DNA of 64,000 nucleotides from Chlorella sorokiniana (Eukaryota > Chlorophyta > Trebouxiophyceae > Chlorellales > Chlorellaceae). Position numbers and translations under genes: made by a program. This document shows positions 49,109-60,346 of the stretch, one piece after another (position 1 is the stretch's first letter; each line of letters starts with the position of its first letter). The notes below the pieces were generated by a model, which saw only the letters and a list, made by a program, of their open reading frames with translations, had not been told where the DNA came from and searched no databases. Where the stretch lies: assembly GCA_025917655.1 (NCBI GenBank), contig CP084619.1:434001-498000 (forward strand). The letters are read 5' to 3'.

Positions 49109-50192
49109 GAGCTTTTAGGAGCCCGCAGACAACGAGGCGGGCGGCCGCAGCGACAGGTCGCAGATACTCTGTCAGCTGCGGCAGCAGGGGCTGGATGTTT
49201 TGGGCGGTGGGCCCTGTCGGCTTGAAACCAACCTTGGAGCCGAGCATGTGATTGCTGCCTGCCTGCTGCCCACTGCCTCCCAAACAGGCGATGCACTGCT
49301 GCTTCTTGGATGGAGCTGGCAGGGTCTTTGGGCACGGTGGTGCGCCTTGTACGAGCGCAGTCGGTGCCGAGCTTCCTGCAAGGCAGCATCCTGCTGCTGC
49401 TGAGCGCGTGAACGTGCTCTTTCTTGCGCTGTCCTTGGCGATTGGGGGTTATTTCATGCCACCTCTTACAATGCTACCAGATCATATGTTAAGCTTAGCC
49501 CTGAAATCGAATGAAGAGTGCGCGCTCAGTACATGCAGGGTTGGGGCGGGCAGGTGCTTGCGTAAGGCGGCTGGCACAGACCTGCAACACTCCGTCACGT
49601 GCGGCTCACAGCTGACACACAGCTGTGCTCCCTGCGAAATTGCAGGAGCACACTGCTAGGATCTACTCCGATGAAGAACACAGCATGCTCGTCATGGTGC
49701 ACTCCCGAACTTGGCCAGCTTCACAGCAGCCAGCAGCGCTCAACCGCCCACACCACCATGGCGGCTGTACCGCCACCTCAGGGCGACGTCGCCCGCCATT
49801 GGGTTTCACATATCGCATGCAAGGGGGTTTATGGAGCTTGCAAATTGAACCAAGTTGTTGGCAAGGGAAGCAACGTGCAGGGTGTGCCACGAAAGAAGGA
49901 TCGCCAATGGAGCATGCAACCGTCGCCGCAGTCATGAAGCCGTGTCACTGACGGGCAGTGTGGATTCCAGTGTTGCGCTGGTGGACTGAGATGCCTGTCG
50001 ATGGTCTTCCTAACCCTTGTATGCAAGCAGGGATGGGCATGGAAGCAGGCCGGCCAGCAGATGAGGCCACAAGCGCCACGCCAGCGCTCGGCGATGCAGA
50101 GCGGGTGCCATGTTCCAGGTCGCTCCCCACTGTGAGGGCACGTGGGTGCACATTAGCGGAATCAGTCGAGGATCCTGAGTTCTCTGAAAAGG
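49109..50192. other. Intergenic, no gene recognised
   Basis: Several short open frames on both strands, none with a motif or a consistent splice pattern. Locally more AT-rich around 49430-49510. Confidence 0.4.
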
Positions 50193-51197
50193 ATGGAGTC
50201 GCTGGTGGCATTGTTGCAGAGCGCTTGGGAGTGGCTGTATGCCCACCTTCCGTACCCGCCGCCCGGCACGAAGGGGTACCGCGAGCTGCAAGCAAAAGCG
50301 AGGCGGGAATGGAACGAGGAGAGGGCGAAGCCCCCGAGGAGAGAGACTGCGCCAAGCTTCAAGCTGCTTATGAGGAGATGTTACTCTTGGATGTGGGTGC
50401 TTGCGAGGTGATTACAAGAGGGAGCAGTAGCGGCTTGTCGTAGGGGCGGTGTGGGTGTAGGAGTGCGCCTTCAGCGTCGGTGGAACCCGCCTGCGCACTG
50501 CTTCTGCTTTTGTGTTGCCATGTCAAGCCTGCGCCTGTCGTGCAGAGGTGGGCAGAACGCGAAAGGAGCTATGCGTCGCATTGGAGCCGTGAAGAGCGCG
50601 TGCCCAAGTGCCAGGGCTGTGCGGGCGGTGCCTTGGTGCCCCGCCGCCTGGCAGCCTCGTGCGCGGCGCGTGCAGCGTACCTGCTCGCTCGGGAGAAGCA
50701 GTTGCATGAGGATTTGAGAGCAACGCGAGAGGGATGCAGGGCTCGCGTCGTTGCCCTGGCTCGCTTTGAGGTGGACGAGGGGCCTGTGGCGGCGGTACGG
50801 GCTCTGCCGCCTGGCGACCTCTGCTCAGCGTGTCACCACGAGCTGGAGCAGGTGAGCGGCGTGTGGCAGGCGCAGTGCGATAGACTGGAAGCGTGGGGCG
50901 GCTAGTTGTTTGTTCGCAATCACCACGGTCGTGGAACGCACCACGGGGAGCGTGTGCGTAGTACTCATGCTGTTCGGTTCTGGAAGGGCGGTTGTCCTGC
51001 GCCTTTGCCTAGTGTCCTGCATGGCGGGCGTGTTTGCCTTGCAGGCTGAATGGACGGATGAGTTGTTTAGAAAGGACCAAGTCGTTGTTGACGAAGATTA
51101 TGGAGCTCTGGTGGCTTCGCCGGAGGGCGATGGCACGCAGCAGGAAGGGCAGCCGCCGCCGCAGCAGCAAGCAGAACCTCCGCTGCAGCAGCAGTAG
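50193..51197 (+). CDS. Hypothetical protein with CxxC motifs
   Basis: Not recognised. Predicted three exons. Exon 1, from ATG 50193: MESLVALLQSAWEWLYAHLP, YPPPGTKGYRELQAKARREW, then, after a one-base slip near 50323, EAPEERDCAKLQAAYEEMLL to a GT donor after GACE (about 50407). Exon 2 (about 50546-50850): WAERERSYASHWSREERVPK, CQGCAGGALVPRRLAASCAA, a charged helical stretch (AREKQLHEDLRATREGCRAR) and DLCSACHHELEQ. Exon 3 (from 51045): AEWTDELFRKDQVVVDEDYG and a Gln/Pro-rich end before TAG at 51195-51197. The two CxxC pairs (CQGC, CSAC) could bind zinc or be redox-active. No signal peptide or membrane segment. Splice phases and the charged, Cys-paired composition are the only support. Confidence 0.42.
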
Positions 51198-52124
51198 GGG
51201 AAGCACAACCAGTCACTTGGCAGCAAACATACCCAGCTTTGGGGAGGATGCTGCCGCGTCTCCCGGCAACACTTCTGCAGCTGCACCTCCCCGATGCACA
51301 ACCCCGTGCACAGCAAGCTCTGGCCAAGCGGCGTTGCGGCGTCACTGGACGCCCAGAGGCCGCCAACGGAAGGTGCACAAGCAGCAGGAGGCGCGGGGCT
51401 GGCCCTGCTGTTTAAGGGGTCGGAGGGCTGAGCCGGCACTTCAAGGTTGCGACGCCTGCCTGGCTGCCGCCGCTCCCTCGCAGGCGGGCGAGGACCTGAG
51501 GCTGCGGCCCCCTGCAGCCCATGCTCTGTCTCTCATCAAGTGCTCTCAAACAGTAGGTGTTGGCAGCAGATTAACCCAACCGCTTGGCCGCCCCCAGGTG
51601 GAGACAGTTCTGCTGCACAATCAGCCGGAGCAGCAGGAGCCGCCGCTGGACAGCAGCACGCAGGCCCCTGCCGGTGCAGCAGCTTGTGGCTTCCAACAGC
51701 AGCTGCAACGCTCCCGCAGGCGCTGCGGCCTGCAGGCTGTCGGGCATGCGCTCGGGCGCCGCCGACGTGTTCAGCAGGCAGCTGGCTGCCGATGTGTCGG
51801 TGTAGGAGTCAGACGTGCCGCGACCAGTTGCCGGCACAGGCGCTGCACACGCAGACGGCTGCTTGCTGCTGGATGCCTGCGCCTGCATACCCCTGCTGAA
51901 GCCCTTGCATTTGAACGGTCGCAGGCTGTGAAGCGGGTGACCGTGAACGCCCGCCAGCTTCATCACAGCGCGGTTGCGAGTTACATGAGGGTACAGACAG
52001 GGCAGGTGCGGAAACGAAACCAGACGGCAGTACACGACACAACAGGCTCAGCTGAAGGCTGCAAGGCAGGCGCACAGGGGCGGTCGGAAAAACAAACACT
52101 CGGGGGAGGCCGGAGAGCGGCATG
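51198..52124. other. Convergent intergenic region
   Basis: 3' ends of the hypothetical gene and the MscS-like channel. A long plus-strand frame (51034-52263) crosses it but is Arg/Gln/Cys-rich with no domain, typical of a chance frame in GC-rich DNA. Confidence 0.45.
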
Positions 52125-54028
52125 TCAGGGGCGCAAAGTGGGAGCAGGGGAGAGGAGCCTGCAACCAGTCACAACAGCGCTACGGGCAGTGCAGAGGTCA
52201 GGAGAAGGGTGTAGGGTCAGGCAAAAGGCAGGCAAAGGAAGCAGAGCACTGGAAAAGAGGTGAGCCCGGGCGCGGGGAGGGGCGCAAACATGCGCTGGAA
52301 CAGCAGCGGCTGCAACGAGGTGCCAGGTGCTGGCCAGCCGTACTTGCGCCCCTACATGAGCGTGTGGGGGCAGCGGGTGGCTGCGAGGGTACAGCGGGAA
52401 GCTGCCCGGCGGCGCTGCGCCCGGGAAACTTCCTGGTGGCGGCGGCGGCGCCAGCGAGTAGTACACTGTGCCGCCCTGCGCCGCTGCCGGGTACTGCGCT
52501 GTCGGCGGCGGCTGCGTGCCTCCTGGCTGCTGCTGCTGCTGCGCATGCTGCGGGGCCGCACTGGCATGAGGGTGCACCTCACCCGGGCCAGGCTGCTGTG
52601 CATGCTGCGCGTGCGGCGCATGCAGCGGTCCCGGACCTGGCTCCTGCCGCGCCTGGTGCTGCTGCTGCTGCTGCATCGGCTGCTGCTGCTGCTGTTCCTG
52701 CGGGTGGGCACCCGCAGGCGGCGGCGGACCCTGTCCGGAAGCTGCCAGCTCAGCGGCCACTTCCTGATGCACAGGCCCTCCATCCAGGTAGGATGCCTGC
52801 CAGATGTGCCGCCCGTCCCGCGTGATGAAGGGCTGGTACGCGACGGCGGCGCCCGCGGGCGCGGCGGCGCGTCCCGGCGCCGGCAGCAGCCCCCGGGCTG
52901 CCGGGCGGCGCCCCGCCGTGCCCGCATCCTCCAGAATCATGAAGGGCTGCTGCAGGAAGGCCGAGTTGGGCACCATCAAGCGGCGCTTGCCCTGGCGCAG
53001 AGAAGTGTACCTGCACGGGGCCACCCAGCGCGTTGTTGGTGTTGGGGGAGGCGATGAGGGTGAGGGGCAGGCACACGACTGCGACAGGCAGCATGCTGCC
53101 CATCACTGGGTGGCTGCAGGCCCAGAGCCAGTGGCCTCGGCAGGAAGGGCGGGTGCCAGGCACAGGCACAGCAGCAGCCCCCAGCTGCGGAGGCGCGCCA
53201 CCGGCGGCTGCTAAGACCAGGCCGCAGCAGGCCCCCTGCCCTGCCCACCTGAGGTCCATTTTCTCGCACACGCCCTCAAACCACGAGCCGCTGGCGCCAA
53301 AGCCGCCGGGTGAGCCCCGGGCAGCGTCACGCCCACTCGGTCACCCAGCCTGGGGAATAGGCGCCGTAAGGGGGTGGGGTTGGGGTTGGGCAAAAACTCA
53401 CTATGCGTGTGCACACGTGGTGTGGTGTGGGCGGTTAGGGCGTGGGGCTGCAAAGGCCTGCAAGGTGCCACGTGCGCAGGGCCCTGCCGCCGCCGGGCCG
53501 GCCCAGAGGCGGCGCCTGGGGCGCTGCCGCCGCCGGCGGCCGCCGCCCACCTGAAGGGCTGTACCATCATGAGGAAGAAGCCGGCCAGGAAGTTGTGGGA
53601 GAGGTCCTTGGCGGCGAGGGCGAGCGCGACGCCCGCGGGCAGCAGCAGCGCCGACACGTTGACGCCCAGCATGCTGAGCAGGATGACGGCGGCGGTGAGC
53701 AGCGAGGCCAGCTCCGCCGCCGAGTTGATGTTGTTGGCCAGGCGCGGGTCCAGCGCGCCCTGCTTGCGCAGGTACGCCACCGTGTTTTGCACCACCGAGT
53801 TGGCAAACCACAGCAGCCACAGCAGGACGACCAGCAGGCCGATGCGCGGGAAGACTAGCGAGGCGTTGGTGCGGATGGAGCGCAGCAGCATGCCCGTGCC
53901 CAGCAGCAGCGGCGCCAGCATCGGCAGGCTCAGGCTGGTGGACAGCAGGCCGACCTGGGTGGCCACCAGGGCCACCAGCGCCGGCAGGCGGATGCTGCAG
54001 CCAGGGGGCAGCCGGGGTGTGTGTGTGG

Positions 54029-54060
<32 letters not shown>

Positions 54061-55593
54061 AGTGGTGGGGTGGGGCATGCGCGCGTTCGGTGTGCAGCAC
54101 AATGGTCCAGGGCTGCATGCGGCTACCCGCCAGCCGCAGCCCGGCAGCAGCAGATCAAACACGCAGCGCTGCCGTGGGAACCCCAACCCTGCACTGCAGC
54201 CCTGCCTTGCCTGAAGTTGGCCATGGAGATGGTGAGGCGCAGCTTCTGCACATGCGGCCGGTCCCACACCCACATCAGCTTCCCCACAGGTCCTGTGGTA
54301 GCAACGGAGGGGGCAGGCAGGCGGCAAGCGGCTCAGGCGTGGAAGCGCGGGGCAGGGGGCAGAAGAGGCCGCAGCCAGGCGGCAAAGGCGAAAGACGTGT
54401 GCGCTGCATCCCGACGCGGCCCGCATGCCCCCTGAACCACGGGCTCGCAGGCAGCAAACCCCACGCTCCCACACACAGGCAACCCTCCCACACCCGTGCA
54501 ACCCCCAACAACAGCCACAGACAGCAGCACACGCAGCAGCATCCCCTCACAGGCCACCCCCACCCAAGCTATTCCCACAAGGATTCGCCCACCTACCCAA
54601 GCATACCCTCACCCAACCCTCCCACGCACCTCGGGCAGCTCATGCTGCACCGCCTCCACCTTCTTCTTCCAGCGGTCGAGCCGCACGGCGGCGGGGCTGC
54701 AAGCGTGCATGGCGCGGGCAAGTGGGGGCACGCAGCGGCAGGCGCGAGGAACCGAAACCGACAGAGCCTCGAGGGGGCGGAGGCGGGGGGCCCTGTTTTT
54801 GGCCAAGCTGCTCGCGGGTCAGGCGCGGGGTGTTGGTGGCCTTTGCGGGCCCGCATGCAGCTGGCAGCCCCCTCGCGCACGGCCAGACTCTCCACATTGC
54901 TCACCTCTTGGCGTACGCCTCTGCAGCCCTGCCCCTGGCGCTGGCGGCGCCCTTGCGCAGGCCCTCCAGCGCGTCCCTGCCCAGCTGCCAGGTCACCCGT
55001 GCTGTGGCCAGCACCGCAGTGTTCAGGCGGGAGAGGAGGCGGGCGAGGGCTGCACCGCACAGCAGCAGCGCGCTGTACGCACGCTGCAACGCGGAGCCAG
55101 CACCCTCCTCTGGGCTGGTGCTGTGTGCCTGCCTGCGGAGGAGCGAGGGAGGGCAGGGTTGCTGGCAGGCGTGGGGCGCTGCTGCGCTGTGCGCAGAGCA
55201 GCAGGGGTGCGCGCTGCCACCCCAGCCGTGGCAGAAAAATGCTGCGCCTTGACCCTCACCGCATGCGCTCCATTGCTGCTGCTGCCACCGCTGCTTGGCG
55301 ACGTTGTTCGGGCACGCGGCGTTGCGGAGGCGTGCGCTGCCACCGCTCGCTCTGGTGCGCTGCTGCTTTCGTGAATGTAGAAGCCGTAATCGTCTGGATC
55401 CTCTGGCTCCTCGCAATATGCATCGGGATCATCGTCTAGCCATGCCTCCCTGGCACTGGCCGCGGCTGGTCTGTTCAGCCTGGCGACGTCGTGCAGCGGC
55501 CAGTGGCGCAGCTGGCGCCGGCAGGGCAGGCACGCCTGCAGCGCGAGGTGCCCAGGATCGCTTCAAGAGCTCATTGACATCCACAAGATGCAT
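52125..55593 (-). CDS. MscS-like mechanosensitive ion channel
   Basis: Membrane-tension-gated channel. The N-terminal part (exons at about 55260-55450 and 54905-55130) is acidic then amphipathic: DPDAYCEEPEDPDDYGFYIH, GSALQRAYSALLLCGAALAR, ATARVTWQLGRDALEGLRKG. Then GKLMWVWDRPHVQKLRLTIS and membrane helices (LPALVALVATQVGLLSTSL, PMLAPLLLGTGMLL, IGLLVVLLWLLWFANSVVQN, LASLLTAAVILLSMLGVNV). The pore-lining helix and beta domain are diagnostic: LLLPAGVALALAAKDLSHNF, LAGFFLMMVQPFRLGDRVGV, then WFEGVCEKMDLRYTSLRQGK and RRLMVPNSAFLQQPF. A frame slip near 53316 (one G short) separates GVTLPG from GSPGGFGASG. The C-terminus is a long Gln/Pro/His-rich tail; its end at 52125 is the longest open frame only. 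The start is 55593 or 55626, with a frame change near 55500. Confidence 0.82.
54016..54060. repeat. (TG)n microsatellite in an MscS-like gene intron
   Basis: About 20 TG units interrupted once by GGA. Confidence 0.95.
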
Positions 55594-55878
55594 GAAGGCT
55601 GGTGGGTGGCTTGTAGGGCAGACCACTTACCAGCGCGGGAGCATAGGAATCGCTAGGTCGGCGAACCCTGCGGGGTTGCTGCCGAGGCTGGCCTGGCTGC
55701 AGCCCCGCAATGGGGCGATAGACAACGTGCGCCTGGCCTACCATACAACAGCCGCCGCTAGCCACCCGGAGCTGTCATAGCCAGGGCTGCCAGTTTGGTG
55801 TAAGGCTTTGATAAAAGTATTTCAAAACAATAGATATGTGATCGCAGGGGTGGGGCCGTTGGAGAGAAGGGTGACGCA

Positions 55879-58800
55879 TCATGAGCGGGTGCCGAGTTGT
55901 CCCTCCCCATTATCATCCATGGGACGTTCTGTCGGCTTGGACAGTTCAGTATTTGTTGATGCATTGTTGGTCATGATATCACCGACATAACCGCGCAGGC
56001 AGCCTGGTTTGGTGATTCGGATCGGTTGAGGGCGGGATAGCACTTCCTCAAATGAGGCACCGTGGTCAACACTGGCCAAGGGATGCTGTACGTTACAATG
56101 CAGCAGGCTGGCGCCGCCGGCAGCTCCACGCTCATCCACTCCTTTCACTGTCAAGGTTTTTATGGCGCCTTGGCTTGAGCACTGCATCAGGCAGTGTTGC
56201 GGAAGACTGCCCAGTCTTGACAGAGATCTGGGCTGGCGCACAAGAGTGCAGCGAAAGGCGAGAAAGAATTCAGCAGGTGGAAGCTGGGGACACTGGAGCG
56301 TGGGAGAAGCGGCGGTGCAAGAAAGGATGAGAAAAATAGGGCGATGCTGTCGCCCACAGTGAGTTTCACAGTTACCGGGTGCCAGCCTGGCCGCAGCTGG
56401 AGGCGCGGGCCATGCATGCGGCCGCCTAGGGCTGCAGGCCAGCGGGATCTGCGGCGGCTGCCGCCCCTCCCCCTTCTCCAAGCAGCCCGCCGAGCCTTCG
56501 GTGGAGCCCCGGGAGCGGCCGCCCTTGCCGTCGTCGCTCGCCGGGGGGGACCCTGCGGGCTTGCCCTTGCCGGCCTCCAGGTCGGGCTCGCCGGCCGACG
56601 CGCTGCCCTTGCCGTCCAGCCCCGCTTCGGTGTCCAGCCGCTCGCCGACGTGGAACACGGCGGACTTGAGGTCGTCGCGCAAGGCCTCCCGGCTGTCGGT
56701 CAGCGTGCCGTTGTACCACTTGTGGGCCATCAAGCCCAGCGCAATGAACCTGGAGGGGCCACCCCGCAGCGTGTCAGCCAGGTCTGTGGTGCAGCGACGG
56801 GAGGCGCGCCGGGCAGCGTGGCATGGGAGGTGGGGGCCCTGCAGAGGGAGGGGCAGCTGCTGGGAACCCACCAGTACAGCAAGTAGTACATCAGGTTCAG
56901 GGCGGTGGGCTGGTCTGCAGGGAGGGGAGGGAGGGGGCAGCGGTATCGAGGGCCTGCTGGAGCGGCGAAGCGGGAGCAAGCGCGAGCGGCACTCCCCTGC
57001 CCTTCCGCCAGCCACCACGTTACAGGCTGCCAGGAATGAGGGCGCCGCCCATGCTGAGCAGCAAGGCCGGGATGCTCCAGCAGGAAGAGGCAGGCAGGGT
57101 TCTGCGGCACAGCAGCCGCGCGAGCAGCAGGTGCGCGCTTGCCCTCCGCCCATCGGCAGCTGTGAGCGGCGGCGGGCGCCAGCGCACCCGTGTAGCCAAA
57201 CAGGGCGCGGACGAGGCTCCAGAAGTCGTTCGTGTACATGTTGCAACACCCAGAAGTGTCCCACAGGATGGTGTTGTACCAGGGGCATCCTGCAAAAAGT
57301 GCGCGGGAGGGAGCAAGGGGGATGGGGCTGAGCTGCCGCGGGCCCGCCAGCTGGCCCTGCGCAGGTGGTGGTCGCCCATCCCATCGCACACCCCTGCCCA
57401 AGGCCAGTCAACGCAGACACAGCTGCCAGCCCCCAGCTGAGCGGTTTGACCGCGGCTGCAGACTGGCTCTAGCTGCGTGAGCGGGCTGGGTTGCGCGGGC
57501 AGGGCACGGCAGGCGTGGGCAGGCGTAGGCGCTATGCAGGCAGGCGGCGCACCTCGTAGGGGTAGGTGGTGCCAAAGAGGCCGGCAGAGGTGAAGAAAAC
57601 GACGCCCGAGGAGACCAGGCCGGCGGCGATGAAGAGCAGCAGGCCGCAGGAGAAGACGAAGAACCAGCGCAGGCTGCGGATGGAGCGGCCGCTGCCGGAT
57701 GGAAAGGAAGCGGGAATGGCCGCCAAAGTGAGAGACGAGCGAGGGCAGCGCCACACACAAGCAGCCCTGCCCCAGCAGGCTGCACCGAGGACATCCCTGC
57801 CTTGCATGCGGCCTGGCTCAGCCAGGCCAGCGCTGCCCAGCACCGTCGCTGCCTGCCCCCTCAGCAGCTCGCCCCCTCTTCAGCTTGCCCCCTCAGCAGC
57901 TCGAGGCTGCGCACGTGTAGAAGAGGAGCATGCCGACCAGGAGGCCGCACACCACGCCCACAATGCCGGGGATGATGATGCTCTTCACGCCATCGCCCTG
58001 CACAGTGGAAAGGGGAGGGGGCAGGCGGAGGCTGCCGGTGAGGCCAATCTCACGGTGCGGGTGGGAAGCAGTCGCGCCGCCATTGCGGCTTGCACTGAGC
58101 AGCGGCGATCCAGGCAGGAGCTGAGCGAGGAGGAGGGGCAAGCAGGGCGGCCCTGTCATGCAGCTGCTGCGGGGCAAGCAATTGATTCCTGTGATGCGAC
58201 TGCGGCCTGACAACCACCCTGGGCAGCCACCTGGGAGACGCCTGTGAGGAAGAGCACCGACTCGATGCCCTCACGCAGCGTGGCAGTCAGCGCCAGCAGC
58301 AGCATGGACCAGCGGTAGGAGCGCGCCGCCTCCTGCGTGGCCGGGTGTGCACACACATACGTGTGGGCGGCGTGCTGGCCGCCGCTGATGCCGAGGGGGC
58401 CGCCGAGCGTGCCAGGTGGCCCATGGGTGCGGGGCCAAATGCTCGGCGCACGTGGCATGCGCCGAGCATGCGCCGCTGCCGACGGCCTGTAATGCCCCCA
58501 CACCCCCGCACCCCCGCCAGCCTCCCACCTGCCGCTCATTGTCCATGGCCGTCTCCAGCTTGCGCTGCCACTTGCGCTCCACGTTGTAGAACTTGAGCAT
58601 GTGGAAGGCGACCATGGTGATGAGCAGCGACGCGATCCAGCTCACCACGCCCTTGAAGATGGACTGCGAGTTGCCCGTGAAAATCTGGGGGCAAGGGAGG
58701 AGCAGGGAAAGGGCCAAAGAGCGGCCCAAGCGGGCGTGTCAAGGGGCACGGAGGCGCGGCGAAGGAGGGAGATCTCAAGAGATCTGCAAGCGGTACCAAC

Positions 58801-59409
58801 CAGCGGCGTGCGCGACCCAACCGCAGCTGCAGTGGCAACTTGCCCAGCCAGCCAAGACGCACCTTTTCGCCAGCCACATAAAATAGGAGGATGAACACGA
58901 TGCCAATGACGATTGAAATCGCCACGCCAGTCAGGGCGCCAATCCACACTGCGTGGGGCGAGGCGATCGCGGCCGGCTGGACAGGCACTCCGTTTGCTGA
59001 CCAGGCTGTGCATCTTCCTGCCATCCTGCCATGCCGCGCCTCATCAAGAATGGCTGTAGTAGCTAGCTGAACAGCGGGCTACCGGCTAACACAGCAGCCG
59101 AGGGAGGCTGCCTGACCCCACGCACGATCTTGCCGCCCACGCACCATGCTTCTTCAGCTGCGGCATCTTCATCTTCTCAACCATCTGCAGCAGCACCGAC
59201 ACCACCACGGCCGCCTCTAGGGCCTCCCGAAACCTGCACGGGCGGGGCCAGCAGGCAAAGGGGACTCCATCTGGCGGGGATCTGGCGTGGCGAGTGCAAG
59301 GCAGGTCGCTGGCAGATCTCGTCGACCGGTCCGTCTGCGGACACAGCGGCGTAGCTGGGCCTGGGCGAGCTCACATGATCAGCAGCGCTGGCACTGAGAA
59401 CAGCGTCAT
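55879..59409 (-). CDS. FTR1: High-affinity iron permease, FTR1 family
   Basis: Plasma-membrane iron permease; in fungi and Chlamydomonas FTR1 works with a multicopper ferroxidase. Exons: 59375-59409, 59145-59233, 58863-58948, 58529-58684, 58231-58332, 57915-57997, 57553-57691, about 57189-57300, 56872-56914, 55879-56749. Both REXXE iron-binding motifs are present: FREALEAAVVVSVLL in the first helix and TATLREGIESVLFLTGVSQ in the fourth. Other membrane segments: WIGALTGVAISIVIGIVFIL, WIASLLITMVAFHMLKFY, SIIIPGIVGVVCGLLVGMLL, FVFSCGLLLFIAAGLVSSG, ALNLMYYLLYW, FIALGLMAHKWY. The join 57553/57300 is one base off phase. The cytosolic tail is acidic and Gly-rich; where it stops is unsure, since a minus-strand TGTAA at 56093-56097 lies inside the longest frame. 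No ferroxidase gene lies in the window. Confidence 0.88.
56093..56097 (-). terminator. TGTAA motif inside the FTR1 tail frame
   Basis: Minus-strand TGTAAC. If it is the poly(A) signal, the FTR1 coding region ends upstream of it (for example near 56426, where a neighbouring frame stops). Confidence 0.35.
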
Positions 59410-60346
59410 GGCTGACTCCTGTCACGTTGTAGGCCCTGCAGCCAGAGAAAGAAGGGGAAAGATGTTGCAGCTTCAGTGGAAGCGGCGGCGGGACACATCT
59501 GGCCGGCGACATCAGTCGGCGCCAGGCCACAACAAAATCATCATGCTCGCATCAGCAGTCAACGTTGCTGGGCGGGATCTTGCCTACGGTGAAGGAGAGA
59601 GGCGGTCGCCCTGCTGGAGGTGGCAATGCTCGAGCTGCTGGCAGCCCTTGTGGGCGCAAATCGTCTGAATATCCAATAAAGTACTGAAGATTGGCCGGTC
59701 ATGACAGATGCAAGACGGAGCCCATCACCATCTTGTGGTGGGCGTGTGCTCTGGGCGCAAAGTCGGGTGCTGCGCTCTAATGTCACGGAGTGTGACTTCA
59801 CTGTTTATTTATACAAAGCCCGCATAGTTGGGCAAGGATGCAGGTTTATTTTGCTCCTCCAGAGGGGCAGTCACGACTGTGTTGACGGGCAGGAGGGCAT
59901 ACAGGCAATGCATGGCGTCCCAATTTTGACAATAAATCACACAAAATCCATATAGAAGAGATGGCCATTGGCATGCAGACAGATCCGACGAAGCGGCTGC
60001 TCAGCTGCTCAAGAGATCGTCGCAGCCGGGAGATTCCATGCCAACCTTTCGATGGTGACCATTTCATTTATTTGAGAGTGGTGCAAGATCATTATTATGA
60101 ATACTTCCCGTCTCCTGGGGGCTCCTTAGCTGGCGGTGCAGTCCAGGTGGCGCAGTCCAGGTGGCAAAGCAGGAGGCGCGTGCCCTGCACGAGTCAGCTG
60201 AAGTCCCCCGAGGCCCGCTGTAGCGACCCTCAGATCGCTGTATTACCATCTGGTTGCTCCCTTGCAACCCCGGAGGATATCCTGTGGGAGCTTGTCCACC
60301 CGCTGGCAAGCAAGAACCTGGACTAGTTGGCCATCCCTCGCACACC
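59410..60346. other. Divergent intergenic region, FTR1 / 2Fe-2S protein
   Basis: Holds both promoters. Iron-responsive elements could be expected for FTR1, but I cannot support a specific motif. No coding pattern. Confidence 0.5.

Noticed and set aside
51034-52263. A 409-codon plus-strand frame
   Set aside because: Arg/Gln/Cys-rich with no motif, overlaps the hypothetical gene in another frame and the 3' region of the MscS-like gene.
54021-55439. A 472-codon plus-strand frame
   Set aside because: It is antisense to the MscS-like gene, has no domain, and starts in the (TG)n repeat; a chance frame in GC-rich DNA.
55879-57420. A 513-codon open frame on the minus strand as one exon
   Set aside because: Its upstream half reads through clear FTR1 introns and in the wrong frame for the ALNLMYYLLYW exon; only 55879-56749 is kept as the last exon.
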